A stretch of DNA of 64,000 nucleotides from Varroa destructor (taxonomy: Eukaryota; Arthropoda; Arachnida; Mesostigmata; Varroidae), in contig NW_019211454.1 of assembly GCF_002443255.2 (NCBI RefSeq), positions 50,965,885 to 51,029,884 of the forward strand. Reading direction: 5' to 3'. Below are positions 52,693 to 64,000 of this stretch, in pieces. Position numbers and translations under genes: made by a program. The notes below the pieces were generated by a model, which did no database searches, had not been told where the DNA came from, and was given only the letters and a program-made list of their open reading frames with translations. How positions within the stretch are numbered: the first letter of the stretch is position 1; each line of letters opens with the position of its first letter.

Positions 52693-55600
52693 CTAGGCTG
52701 CTATAGTCAGCCTTTCGCTAGGATTGCTTTCGAAAAATCCCTTTTGTCAATGAAGCCTGCATTTATGGGTTAAGCAAGTGAGCTTATTTCGTCTATACTA
52801 TATTCCTTCGTTCGCGAAGCGATGAAGCTGAAGCTTATAATATGATGCGCTTGCAACGAATATTGTGGTTAGACCTGGCGATAGTTTACGATCTATTCCT
52901 ATCTTTCTTTTGTTTGTAAAAAACCATCCACCGTATTAGACACAAACAGCAAATGTTAGATCTAGCCCGCTTTTTGCATGCTTCGATTTGCCTGCGCTGT
53001 CCAAGGCGTCCAGTATTTTACCTTAAACCTTACATGTCATACAATTAAAAAAAAAAACTCTAATTAGTAACCTCATAGCTTCGGAATCACAAGCTTAGTG
53101 CTGCCAACGTGTGTTTGTATTAGAAGTCGTGGGCAGGATTTAGTGTCCATTAGGTATGATAAATAACATTCCTCATGCCCAGTATAAAAAATGAATTTTT
53201 CCCCCAAGGAGAAACTTTTTATATAATCCTAGTGTCATATATAATATTATCTATAATCGAAGGACTAGAATATCTGCAACTATCGACGAAGTGTATCCGT
53301 GGAGGAGGCAGAGAGTGATTATGTGAATATGTCCTATTTTGACCACATGTGTGTGCATCGACGACCCGAATAAAAGCCCCACTATTTACGTACATCATGA
53401 AATCCATATTCGATCTTCGACGTTCGTGTTCGCGATCTCATGCTGATGGGAACAGAAACACACCAAACCTGGCAGACAAATTCTAGTTTCGTGAAGTGTT
53501 AACTCCGTTAATCAATCTGTTTGTTAAGCAATCCAAACTCAATTTAATCAAAAAAAAAAACAAAACAAAATCGAAAGGTTTTCTTCCGAATTCTGGTGGT
53601 TGTCATCTCTATTAGGATTTGCCTCCGGATAAAAAAAAAATAGAATATTTGCTCCCCCTATAATAGCAGTTTTAACGTTTGCTGTTTGATGTCGTCCTCG
53701 CTACCGTGGCCCTGTTACGTATTTCAGCCGAATTTGAACGTAGTCAGCGACTCCAAAGGAGTTTGTCTAGAAGTTCTGTCGCTCGAAACCGTTGAAAACG
53801 CGCCGAAAGGCTTTTCGATGGTTTTGGCTTCCCAATGTTGTCTTGTCATCTGTCGATGGGGTGTCACCCCTTCTATAAAATAGCGTCATTCTGGTATTTT
53901 TTATGTTGTTTTTTCTCTAATATATCTCAATTACTCAGTTAAAAAAAACGATCAAAGAAAGCAAAATAGTATATAATACTATTCCGATGTTTTTTGTTTG
54001 CTTCTAAATTGGACAAACATAAACATTTGGTCAAACTGAATCTGGGCGAAAAAAATTCGATTGAACTGATGGGTTTTGAGAAGTAGTTAGCTGCGTTTGA
54101 TATTATGAGGCCCATGACGGCTGTGAACGCTCAGGTGGTGGCAATCTCTACGGACAAACCTAAATGGTATATGCGAAAATAGCGTATTTTCGATCGATCC
54201 TAGTCACTGCAATACCTAAAGCTCAATAACGTTTTAATCATTTATTTACTGCTATAGCTAAGTAACCAATGGATTGTTTTGTCTACGAAAAGGTGTATCG
54301 GACGTTAGATGGTTATATTATGATACCTTTCTGCTTCTATATTTTATATCTGCTTCTATATATTCTAGGGGCTGAGAAACCCTATTAGTTCTAAGGAATC
54401 AGGATGATCTTCTCCATATTATTCGTTTATATGTAACAAGATATAGTGCTAATAACCAAATATAGGATAAAAATCGCCATATAATCTTCTATGTAACCAG
54501 TTGGTCGCGCCTTAAACAAAGCAAGCTCGCGTATTCACCCTAACTAACGGGTGAGTACCATTCGGATACTGATTGAAATATGATTGATTGACCTTTCTGC
54601 GCGGTTCATCTTCATTAAATGTTCACATCCTAGGTATTATACAGAAGACTTGAAGAGGTCTCAAACCGAAGCCGTTTTACTACCCATTAGTAGCGTTGAC
54701 GTGTCTTTTGGTTTGCTTTCGCGTTACATTCATTTTTATTCGACCTAAATTTAGCTTTTTGAAACACAGGTTGTACATACAACGTATGTATAAAGTAGAA
54801 AATGTATAAAATGCCATTTTTTTTTATCATGAAATAGATTGACATCGAAAAGCACTAACGTAGCTTTTTTTTAAATTTATTTATTTTTATTTTTACGTTA
54901 CGTATTGCCTTGCATGGGAAGTGGATCGATCACTGAGTGTATATATATCGCTGTGCGTGTCTACAGACATGGACGTCATTTGACATCACTGGAATACAAA
55001 ACGCATCCAAAATTTCTGTAGTAGCGGTTTTCTGGGCGGGATCGGATGTTAGTAAATATATGTGTATATAAGTTTTTCCAGTGGTTATGACCGTCAAGTG
55101 ATTACAAAATAAAGAGTCGATTCCTTTGTAGTTCACTGAAAAAAAAAAGAATAAAGAAATATTTGTCCTATAATGTTTTTTGTTGTTTTTTGACTATGTG
55201 TGAGACTTCTTACATACACATCCTGGTCATGTCACATGTTTGCCAAATTCAACCTATTTTAATTGGACAAATTGCAATCAATTAAGTGGTTAAATTAAAA
55301 TCAATCAAGTGGCTCAATTTACTCCTATATGATTACACACTAACATCCTTGTCAATGCGCTAATATCTATTGGATCGACCTGCTAAAACTTCAATATTGC
55401 GAACTCTGCTAAGCAACCTCTATTATATTTCGGATCTATCAGCAATTTACGCAACTTTTTTTCGCTATCCCCATTACAGAGTCATTGCGTGAAAACCAAA
55501 AAGCTGCTGTCACCATAGGCATGTACGATGTCTATTCTTTTGTGAGTAAACTTTGCAGATCACAATATTTTCTAACGTTTTTGGCGATTCCGAGCGTGTG

Positions 55601-55852
55601 AATAAGTCTTCGGTATCACCATTTTGGTATAATATCAAAAATTGGCTTATACTAGGAAGTTCAACAGGGCTGAATCTTACTTAACTTATTTGAGGTTCTT
55701 CCAATACGGTTGTCAGTCACAGTCGCCGAATAGACCTGGAATCGCAGATCTTCCTCTCGTATTACCCTGTCTATTTAATTTCAACTTCACCCTCAGCCAA
55801 GGCCTGACCTAAACACCTTTTTCATTTTGATTCTTCGTCCAGCCTACTTAGC
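52693..55852. other. AT-rich stretch, no supported gene
   Basis: A GC-richer patch at 53,680-53,885 is open in one plus frame (65 codons from a start codon) and in two minus frames, so a coding strand cannot be chosen. The upstream exons of the minus-strand gene ending at 52,692 should lie here or further right, but none was recognised. Confidence 0.35.
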
Positions 55853-55883
55853 ATTAACGAAAACAGCATTTGTTTTCGTTAAT
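55853..55883. repeat. Perfect 13-bp inverted repeat (hairpin)
   Basis: The arm ATTAACGAAAACA is followed by a five-base loop and its exact reverse complement. It lies about 130 bases left of the large palindrome. Confidence 0.8.
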
Positions 55884-56009
55884 TGCCGCAGATCTATGCA
55901 CAAGCGGTCTTTAAATCATTTGGGTTAAAATCAGTTAGGAAAGCCAAATTCATATGCTACACGTATAAGAGAAAAATTTTTATAACGAGTGTTCATTCGA
56001 CTCTACCTA

Positions 56010-56347
56010 AAGTAGCTTAATTCGAAATTAGGCAACTCACAATGAATAATGTAAGACACAGAAGGCATGTAAGTACATAAATGCATACGGTCAGAACGGT
56101 AGACAGGCTGAAGTAGATTCAACGATATGAGCGACGAAGTTCAAATATTTGAGATTTTGAAATTGATTTACTTATCTGTTATAAGTAAATCAATTTCAAA
56201 ACTTTGAACTTTATCTCTTTCGTCGCTCATATCATTGAGTCTACTTCAGCCTGTCTACCGTTCTGACCGTGTGCATTTATGTACTTACATGCCTTCTGTG
56301 TCTTACATTATTCATTCCGAGTTGCCTAATTTCGAATTAAGCTACTT
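56010..56347. repeat. 338-bp near-perfect palindrome (foldback element or hairpin-RNA locus)
   Basis: Two arms of about 165 bases are reverse complements, separated by a loop of only 7 bases (56,175-56,181). The outer ends read AAGTAGCTTAATTCG on the left and CGAATTAAGCTACTT on the right. I count about four single-base differences in the outer 130 bases; the inner part has an indel-like mismatch near the GACGAA motif, then pairs again up to the loop. No convincing target-site duplication is visible at the ends. Known possibilities: a foldback or MITE-type DNA element, a locus whose transcript folds into long hairpin RNA for siRNA production, or a chimeric assembly join. The right arm contains a short open plus frame (from 56,235), probably incidental. 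Confidence 0.9.
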
Positions 56348-59069
56348 GTTAATGATAATAGATATAATTTTTTTTCGGACAAATGCTGTGAGTTCGACAA
56401 TACACAACCGGCCGCCTATTAGAATTTTGTTCGGGCAACAACGCTGACGATTGTAGGATACAACACAGGAGTAGCCTCGTTGCGGGCTAACGCTTTTAAT
56501 GTATTCAAAAGAAAACTTGAAATAATGATTATTGATAGAAATTAAGTTATCTACATTATACACCCAGGGAGTTTATTATTTAAAAAAAAAAGGGCGAAAA
56601 AAAATTAAACAATAATCGGAAGTTTTCAATGTTCATTCATGTGTGCATATTTTCGTGTTATACTACTTTGCTAAATATTTTGTAACGATTTTCACCTCGC
56701 TCTGCACAAATACTGCTTTTCGCTGATCGCTCATATTAATTAGACCTAAAACAGGCCAGAGTTTTTAAGGTATTTTACTTTATCATATGCGACACAGTGT
56801 GCTTACTTTCAAGCCGAACACCACTAGCGAAACTCGCATGAGCACCGCAGCGTGTCCTAGCTATATCTGCACTTTCCGAGCGCTGACATGGCCTGCTCCT
56901 CACCTTTTAGAGGTCCTATATTACTACAAGAGCTTTAAACATCAATTTTTAAACACACTATATAAATTATACCCGCTTAATGTACGATGGGTCTGCATTT
57001 CACCCTGGGCCTGTTTTGCCCATAGTGAGCAGCATGCGTATCCTGACACGTATAGAAAGGATTATTAACCGCTATGCATCACTCTCAACCGGCCGATTGT
57101 TTTTCTTATGGATTCACCTGCTAGTATGAAATGCACAGCCTGAAATATGAAAAACCTGAAAGCGTAAGACAGGTGGCCTGATGGGAATTCAGTGACAAAC
57201 AGGACAAACACCGCTCACCTTACTCATCAATATAACAAAAGTGCACGCACGAGCGCTATTGCCAGGTTCAAGAGACCCAAGAAGGCATGCGTGTTTCTGC
57301 TATATTAACAGCGTAGTATATTGGAGGCCGTGCTTAATGGCAGTGCCGGACAAAAACTCGAAACTTTTAGTTAGACTGAAAGGGGTAGGAGAACTACGGT
57401 CCGACGCGTAGCCTGAAGTAGCACCTAATACTAACTGAAAGATCTATAAGCGAACTAACTACCACACATGAAGAGAAAAATTTTCGAGTAATTGCTGTTA
57501 ATTACAACTGTGATGCAAGATCCTCCTTTGCTATGACACACTTCATTTCGTACTAACATCCAATGATGTCGTTCGACAATGGGGGCTTCTATTTTTAGTT
57601 CGGTGAAGACTAGCTTTGGCCATGGTGGGATTGACTTGCTGTATCGTTTGCATTTCGTTTTCCCTCGGGAAAACGAACATTTATCGCTAATAACAGGAAG
57701 GCTTTTTGGGAATACTTAATTTTCTAAAAATGAAAAGAAAATAATTATTTAGTGTGAACGTACCCAAATTAAAAATCCATACTGGTTTAGAGCCGAAGAG
57801 AAACAGGCAAAGCTATGTCGCCAGGCTCCTCGTATACACGGTCTATAAAAACTATACGTATATATTTAAACGAATTTTTGGGGTCTTTTTGAATTCGCTT
57901 AGCTCCGAGCAATTAAAGTGGATATTTCGCTGTTTATGGAAGCCATTTGAGATGTTTCTCTTACATAATTTTCAGCTGTTTTTATAATCGTTTGTTGGTT
58001 TTGATACCTTGATTTTATAACTTTGAACCTTGCATTTAAAGAGGTATTTTTTCGTTATTAAGAAAGATACGTACGGTTCAAACTTGCAGCAGACGTCAGA
58101 GCTCCTGACCTGCAGCTGTATTATGTTGAGTCCTTAGAGATGGAAATGCGTTTTATGGTACACATATATTTAAAATCAAACGTTTTTTTTCTGAACGTTT
58201 AGATACACAAGCGATACCCTTCTATACAAATTGAAGACTCTAAGATAACAAATGTATGTAAACTCATAAGAAGACTTTTTGCCGTGTAAAGTACTACTGT
58301 CAAGAAAATTAGAGACACAAAGACGTGCGAATACTCCATTTTTGTCTGCCATCTTCTGTAGCAACGTACGATATGACAATGACCATATGGCTGTCCATTT
58401 CATTCGAATGAAATCAAGAAAAAAGTATTACAGATGCTCACAGCCACAACAGAACGTTTAATCCACGAACGGGTCCACGGACATTTCTGAGGAGAATGTT
58501 AGATTAACAATATAATAACACAAATTATTATAGAAACGATTTATTGTTTAGTTCTCATGCGCCAATAGGAAAATCTGATGCTGTACCGTACAAACGAATA
58601 CCTACATACATCACAAATGCAGAGATCGATTCTCTTGCCTTATTAACTCTACTAGTATCTAGTAATAAAGAACCTTAAGTGAGATTATAGTAAATCGATA
58701 GACATTCAAATAAGCCCGCTTTAAAAACTGTTATCAAATATCATGCTTATTAATTCTACCTTTGGTCCCCGTGATGATGCAGTAGTAACGTAATTTCCTA
58801 CTAAAGCTAGAAACGCGTCGGGAGCCAACGATCAGAATCGATGTTTCAGGACGTAATCTACATAAAATAGGGAACCTTTGTTTTTGGACGTTGCTCCTGA
58901 TCTCAGTCGATATATACGGACGACAATTGGTGAACTTGCGTGAGCTGTTTAATCTGAGCGCGTTTTGCTCTCAGTTTTGACTTTCTGAGCACATTTTAAC
59001 AAGAACTCATTGCATTGTTTACCCTGTTTAACAAGAAGTGTGAACAGTTAACAGACGACAGTGCGCATT
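56348..59069. other. AT-rich stretch, no supported gene
   Basis: Frames at 56,787-57,068 and 57,754-57,987 (plus) are open for 77-93 codons but have no family resemblance and no good splice borders. The second is rich in Phe, Leu and Lys, as is common when AT-rich DNA is translated by chance. A small perfect hairpin lies at 57,654-57,677. Confidence 0.35.
57654..57677. repeat. Perfect 11-bp inverted repeat with 2-base loop
   Basis: The arms TTCGTTTTCCC and GGGAAAACGAA are separated by TC. It is too tight to fold fully as RNA at the loop, but it could be a cruciform or a dimeric protein-binding site. No gene border is tied to it. Confidence 0.75.
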
Positions 59070-60415
59070 ATGAACGAGGCAGCAGGGGTACTAGATAACA
59101 CAAATGAAGTAGGTAGCTCAAAATAAATTTAGACCTCGTGAGGAGCGGGCTCAATGTTCGCTTAGTCTGTATAAGACAATATACCAAATGTATAATCATT
59201 TATTTGTAATGCCCTTGATTGTCTTCACTGTGTGAACAGGTTCTCGGAATCATCTCTTTTGTACAGCATCTAGGACCTGTTCCCGCTAAAAGACCTAGTC
59301 AAGAAGGATCTTGCTACCTTTATTCGGAATTTGTCATTTAATTTTTACTTTTAAAAAACAGCCATATATAATCATGAAATATTTAGTGAAAAACGAGGCT
59401 CTGCCATATGTGGATTATAGCTTCTGCTGGTCGTGTGTCCTTATCGCAATATGTTGAATTTTCTTATTTTTGATAAAAAGCTACGTAAATACGTCAGAAC
59501 ACTTCTATGCTAGAGCGTCCGAAGAGAGAGATCCGGCGGTCCGCTCATCAAGGTGCTGTGCTTTATCGAAAGCTGATCGTGATGACATGAGTCGAAGCAT
59601 ATTTGAGCGGTTGTATTTAATTACTGCCATGATTGACGCAGAAAACAGGCGGCAGTATTTATGTGTATGCGGACAAACAGAAACACATTAATTAGTGCCC
59701 TAATCCCAGAATAACCTAAATATATATACGTCAGTTATTAAGGTACAAATATTAAACAGTATCAGCTTTTGTCGATCCACAGACTTATAGGTCTAGGCCT
59801 TACAGGTTCGTATGAGACTTGAGTAGAATAAGAATAAATAGGGGTTCTCGGTCTATTGTTTGGCGTTGAAGCCTTTGTACGTTGTAACTTCGTTCAATAT
59901 TCGAGCCTACGGATCAGTTTATTGGCTAATTGTTCTCGTCGTGTAAACATTGCATTTCTAAGATATTCCTTTAGGAAGATCCCCGATTGCCGTCTCTTCT
60001 CTTAACTGCCGACCGGATAATTCTGCGTAATTCATGTAATAGCGATAATGGACCACCATATGCCATTCAAGCAATCGCTTCTCAACCGCAAGCACAAAGT
60101 CCGAGCCTATCTTGCCATATGTTTAACGTATTGTTAAAAGGCTCCAATTTAAGGTCACCAGCGTATAGTATGCCTGACTTTACGATCTCGCCATCTAAGC
60201 GAGCGCTGTACATGAAAGTATTGAGCGAGCTGACAAATAAACTAATGCTCTTAGTCGCAACAAACTTTGCGCTTACCGCAGATTTGTTGGCAGGCAAAAG
60301 ATATATCAAGGAGAGGAGAGCCATCCTATACGAACGCCATTGGTTCTTCGATGTTTATCGTTTCGTTGCGTCGTCTGCGCGTATAGCCAATAAAAGCTTA
60401 ATGCGTGACTCATGA
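59070..60415 (+). CDS. Unidentified gene, up to five exons, about 251 residues
   Basis: Plus-strand exons read: 59070-59108 (ATG start, MNEAAGVLDNTNE, donor GTAGGT), 59240-59260 (optional micro-exon), 59362-59432, 59481-59664 and 59975-60415 (stop TGA). The sum is 756 bases and all joints keep frame. The last two exons are best supported: 61 and 147 codons, with a TTTAG acceptor before the terminal exon. The predicted protein is soluble, with an acidic/basic N-terminal half (DRDDMSRSIFERLYLITAM) and a C-terminal half that contains a mildly hydrophobic helix-like stretch (LTNKLMLLVATNFALTADLL) followed by a basic one. I recognise no family. Weak points: the intron between the third and fourth exons is only 48 bases, the micro-exon can be skipped without loss of frame, and the minus strand has an 80-codon frame under the terminal exon. 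Confidence 0.42.
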
Positions 60416-60950
60416 CTGGAAATAATCGCAAGTTAGGAAGTACATGAAGGTTTATATCGAAAGGCTTTTTGCTCCCAACTCAGTATTTTAAGTGGGGAAA
60501 TAGAGTCCTACTAATATAATACAATACTGTAGGAACGCGCGGTGTGTTTCACAGGTGTGTTCATTTGTTTTTCTACCTGTTTGTTACACACTACGAATCT
60601 TTGACTTTGTATAAGTATAGAAAAGGCAAGTCTCATTCTGTTTTTTACATACGAAACTACCATCTTTACTACTAGTACTACTGTGTACGAATATTTTCGA
60701 TAAAACAAAATGAATTAGAGGTGATCGCACATCATTTTTTCCATCGCTGAACGCAGAAATGCGACAGCGCCTATTGAAACGAACATAAATAAAATCGACC
60801 AGATTCTTAGAAATTGCAAATTGTTTTTTTTTTTGTTGTCTAAACCGATTACGTCAATAACATGTGAACACAGTAAGGTGCATCAATTGTTTCCAGTGTT
60901 TATACATTAATATTTTTAATCCCATATTTTCATACGTACAAGAAAATAAA

Positions 60951-60967
60951 TGTGTGTGTGTGTGTGT
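60951..60967. repeat. (TG)n microsatellite
   Basis: A TG dinucleotide run of about eight units. Confidence 0.85.
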
Positions 60968-61622
60968 ATGTAGTTCAACGTATGCCGTCCAGTTACGCTA
61001 ACCAACTGCTAAAAGTTGTCAAGGTTATTATGTATCATTCTCTCATATGAAGTCCGTGTGCTTTCAGCGCAAACGGTGTGTTACTACTCCTACTAAATAT
61101 ATTTATTCGGTAATAAAACTACGAAGAAAACGGATTTTATGTTTTAATTGTTTTACAATGTTAGTTTACTCTCATCCAATGAACAAGTATTTCCTACACA
61201 GGGAGGAAACCCATTCCGGTTGTGTATTTCCTAGGAACCTTTATCTGTTACCGGATCTCTTTACCTTTACTTTTATCTCTTTAGCGGATATATTTGGCTT
61301 TATAGGGGCATAGATCTTTAACTAAACCTAATAATTTGACCCACTATCGCTTGTGTTGCCTGGCATCGACAAGTTCAAAAGGACATGGGAGACTGCTTTA
61401 CAATATATCGACCTCGTCGGCATTTGGCTTAAATCAAACTACGCGTATGGACTATGGTACTTACTCCACTTCCTTTTAGCGCAGCCCTCGGGATCGTATC
61501 GCTGTTGCAAGACAGTATATGGAAAAATCGCGCATACGAGCAGGATGCCAGAAGACAGTAAGCTTAAGCATCTTTGGTCCAGCTTCTGTTGTTCTCGATC
61601 CTCGTTCCCCTCGACAACGGTT

Positions 61623-61650
61623 CATATGTAACTTAGTTCAGTTACATATG
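61623..61650. repeat. Perfect 11-bp inverted repeat (hairpin)
   Basis: CATATGTAACT, a six-base loop and AGTTACATATG. It overlaps the stop codon of the weak plus-strand frame at 61,353-61,631. The loop size suits an RNA hairpin. Confidence 0.75.
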
Positions 61651-63643
61651 TTCAACAAATGCTCTTAACTCCTCAAGGCCTTGAAAAACTTTTGACATCC
61701 CAACTCAACCGCGTCGCCCGCAGGTTCCGAATTCGATCAAACCATATATCAGAGTAGCGTTGTAACAGTTGTATGCGTTACAAGTACTGTTATTTGAAAA
61801 GCGAAAAGACAGTACGTAGGAGGCACCCTATTCATTCGCGCGCTAACGCACGTGCGAACTTTGCCGGTCTAGTCGAACCTTCCTCGTCATGGGCAAAGCA
61901 ATGCATCTTGATCCTTCTGGAGTACTTGTATGGTGCACACTAAGGGTCGGGTAGACGTGCATAATTTGGGCGCACCAGTCTGTTGTAAGTCGGTTAGGCA
62001 TCTAAGGTAGGTATCGCTCGTAAACACTGCACCCTGCACAGAAATGTGCAATATTCGCATTATTTAATTGTAGTAATGCAAAAGCTTCCTGGGCCGATTA
62101 CAGTTCCGTGGTTTATCGTGCTATTGACGGCATTCAACTGGCTCGTATAAACAGGTTTTCGAATTTTAAGCTGAACACCAGATAATGGAAAATCGCATAA
62201 ATGTAGCTTAGCATAGGTCATTATATTATTGTAAAAGCGCTAACGTATTCACGCCCTTCCTTTTATTTAAAATCCATTCATTAGAAAATGATTAATAAAC
62301 GCAAAAGCTTTCACCGTTTTAACTGACCGTGTCATCTCAATGAAGTGAAACAGTCTGCAAGACTATGTCGGGAACGGAAACTAACTTCGTGTGGATCCAG
62401 AAAGACCTAGAAGGAACTTTTGAGGGCGCCGGCCAAGGGTTTTAAGGATTAAACGATCTTTTCATAATGCGGAGAAAGAGGCCCAGCGCACTGCAAAACG
62501 AGCAGGCCGTCTTCGCGGGTAGGATAAAGTCTAAGTTAATGAAGGCAAACGATACGATCGCATGCCCCTAATTAATCGGACGAGATTGATTTGAACTTAT
62601 TGTCTGGTTTATTATTGTTCTTTACTCTCGTTTAGGATCTCTATATCTAAGATATTCCTTAGTTGCTTCTTGATAAGTATCGCTTCAAGCCCGCTTGAGC
62701 TCGCGTGCCGGTAATAGGTTCGAAATAAAACTGAACATCATAAACAGTAGACTCCACCTAAATTCATGAGCAAAACTCGCGTTTAGAAAGTACTTCCATA
62801 AAACGAATAATAAAAAAGGCGAGATAAAGGACCCACATGCAGTGAGGGTTTGCTGGCTGTGTTACGCCATGGTCGACTACTACATTTGTACGTAAGTCAG
62901 CTTTATTCTGATGCTAAGATTATATGTTTATCTAGATCAATCCGTATACACAGTTTTTCCGAAATGGGCACGGTAACGAAATGTTTTTATTCTTTCTTAT
63001 TTTCCTCAAATCGTCGTCTTTTTAAATCGTTGTTGTCGATATCATTCGTGTCATCATTGGAATCATGCTTTTACTAAGCTAATTACTATCGTGTTATCGT
63101 CTATCCTAATTAACTGATAACGTTAGGGATATTATTTTTTAAGTAAAAAAATACGTGGGCATCGCGAATCGAATATCTGATTACCGGCCGTTGCGCAGGC
63201 CCTTAAAAAAATCGACCCAGGCTCAGTTGAGTGTGCGAAAAATGACATTATCAAAAAATGTATAATCTCTATTTGCCACTGAACGAGTTCGTGGCAACTG
63301 AGTTCGTGACGACGACTGCTCTTTTATGTAATTATTTCAAAAAAAAAAAGAAAAAAAGAAAAAAAACAGGAGTAACCGACGAAACTTTCGGCCGGTAGAC
63401 GTAGCTCGTAGTTACCATAGGTTTTACCAGGATCGATTTAAGTTAACTGATGGATTTTTCGTCGCTTTCCACCGAAGAAGTATAGGAAACCGTTGTTAGC
63501 ACACTAAAGTTTCATCGATCTTTGCCTCTAGATTCTCGTCGGTATTGTGTCAGCGCGTTTACCTGCAGTAGCAGCGTGTTCATGATCAAAAGATTGTTTT
63601 ATTATTTTTTTTTCATCGACATCAGAGAAGCCTAACTCATTTA

Positions 63644-63662
63644 GATATATATATATATATAT
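63644..63662. repeat. (AT)n microsatellite
   Basis: A short AT dinucleotide run followed by GATA/GATG units. Confidence 0.8.
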
Positions 63663-63719
63663 AGATGGATAGATAGAAAATCTGTCGTCTTTTTAAGCGC
63701 ATTATTATTATTCAACTAA

Positions 63720-63956
63720 CTACGAAATTGGTTGACAAGTTTGGAAATATTGGTTTCGTTTAACAAGACCCCTCGCACGTTTTATAACATTAGTAAATAG
63801 ATGTGTTATTTTTCGATCTATTTTTCGAGTCTCAAACAACGCCGTCAACGTAAGATATGTTAGTTTTTGTGCTGCAGGCATAATATCGGGGTTGCAAGGA
63901 AGCTGCAAAGATCTACGATCGACTTGATGCAATCTATTGTTTTTAAATAAGCACAT
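63720..63956 (-). CDS. Possible terminal exon of a gene beyond the right edge
   Basis: A minus-strand frame of 78 codons ends in a TAG stop, with acceptor-like TTTGCAG and CCTGCAG sites inside it near 63,898 and 63,878. Downstream of the second site the composition is basic and soluble (for example ETRKIDRKITHLF and KRARGLVKRNQ), more protein-like than most frames here. If real, the upstream exons are outside the window. No family recognised. Confidence 0.25.
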   Translation of the reverse strand: MCLFKNNRLHQVDRRSLQLPCNPDIMPAAQKLTYLTLTALFETRKIDRKITHLFTNVIKRARGLVKRNQYFQTCQPIS

Positions 63957-64000
63957 TTATTCTCAGCCCCTGTTTATAAGTATGTGGGCCTACTTCATTT

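Larger units (their letters stand above)
60416..63719. other. AT-rich stretch with weak plus-strand ORFs
   Basis: Plus frames at 61,047-61,313 (88 codons, starts with ATG) and 61,353-61,631 (92 codons) are the longest, but show no family resemblance and no convincing linking splice sites. An AATAAA near 60,789 could serve the gene to the left. A (TG)n tract lies at 60,951-60,967, and A-rich runs lie near 63,340. Confidence 0.3.

Overview
The window is nuclear DNA from an animal, most likely an arthropod. It is AT-rich, has spliceosomal introns with GT-AG borders, and many AT microsatellites. It also carries a decayed non-LTR retrotransposon and recognisable animal genes: Abl tyrosine kinase, a gamma/delta-type sarcoglycan and EXOSC1/Csl4. 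The Abl N-terminus begins with the same eight residues as I recall for the fly protein, which supports Arthropoda. Some introns read as only about 40-110 bases, which would fit a compact mite-like genome, but I cannot name a species. No bacterial operon, rRNA, CRISPR or phage signal was seen.

Layout. 1-5,979 is probably the first intron of Abl (minus strand); the first Abl coding exon is 5,980-6,196 and its upstream region runs rightwards. 8.3-15.8 kb is AT-rich with no gene I can support. 15,802-19,536 (plus) is a complete sarcoglycan gene read across seven coding exons with matching splice phases. 24,978-25,565 (minus) is an intact single-exon EXOSC1. 29,140-30,246 (minus) reads as a complete four-exon gene for a 189-residue protein I do not recognise. 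37.7-39.5 kb (minus) is a frameshifted LINE reverse transcriptase. 46.0-52.7 kb (minus) holds a chain of short phase-compatible coding exons of an unidentified gene, with two in-frame stop codons inside otherwise coding-like exons. 56,010-56,347 is a near-perfect 338-bp palindrome. 59,070-60,415 (plus) reads as a further unidentified gene of up to five exons.

The recognised genes share no obvious pathway: Abl acts in cytoskeletal signalling, sarcoglycan in the membrane-cytoskeleton complex of muscle, and EXOSC1 in RNA decay and processing. Their adjacency looks like ordinary gene packing. Exon models for the unidentified genes were built by hand from splice sites, reading frames and phase arithmetic, without homology, and are marked with lower confidence. 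The best candidates for something unusual are the long palindrome and the minus-strand gene with in-frame stops.
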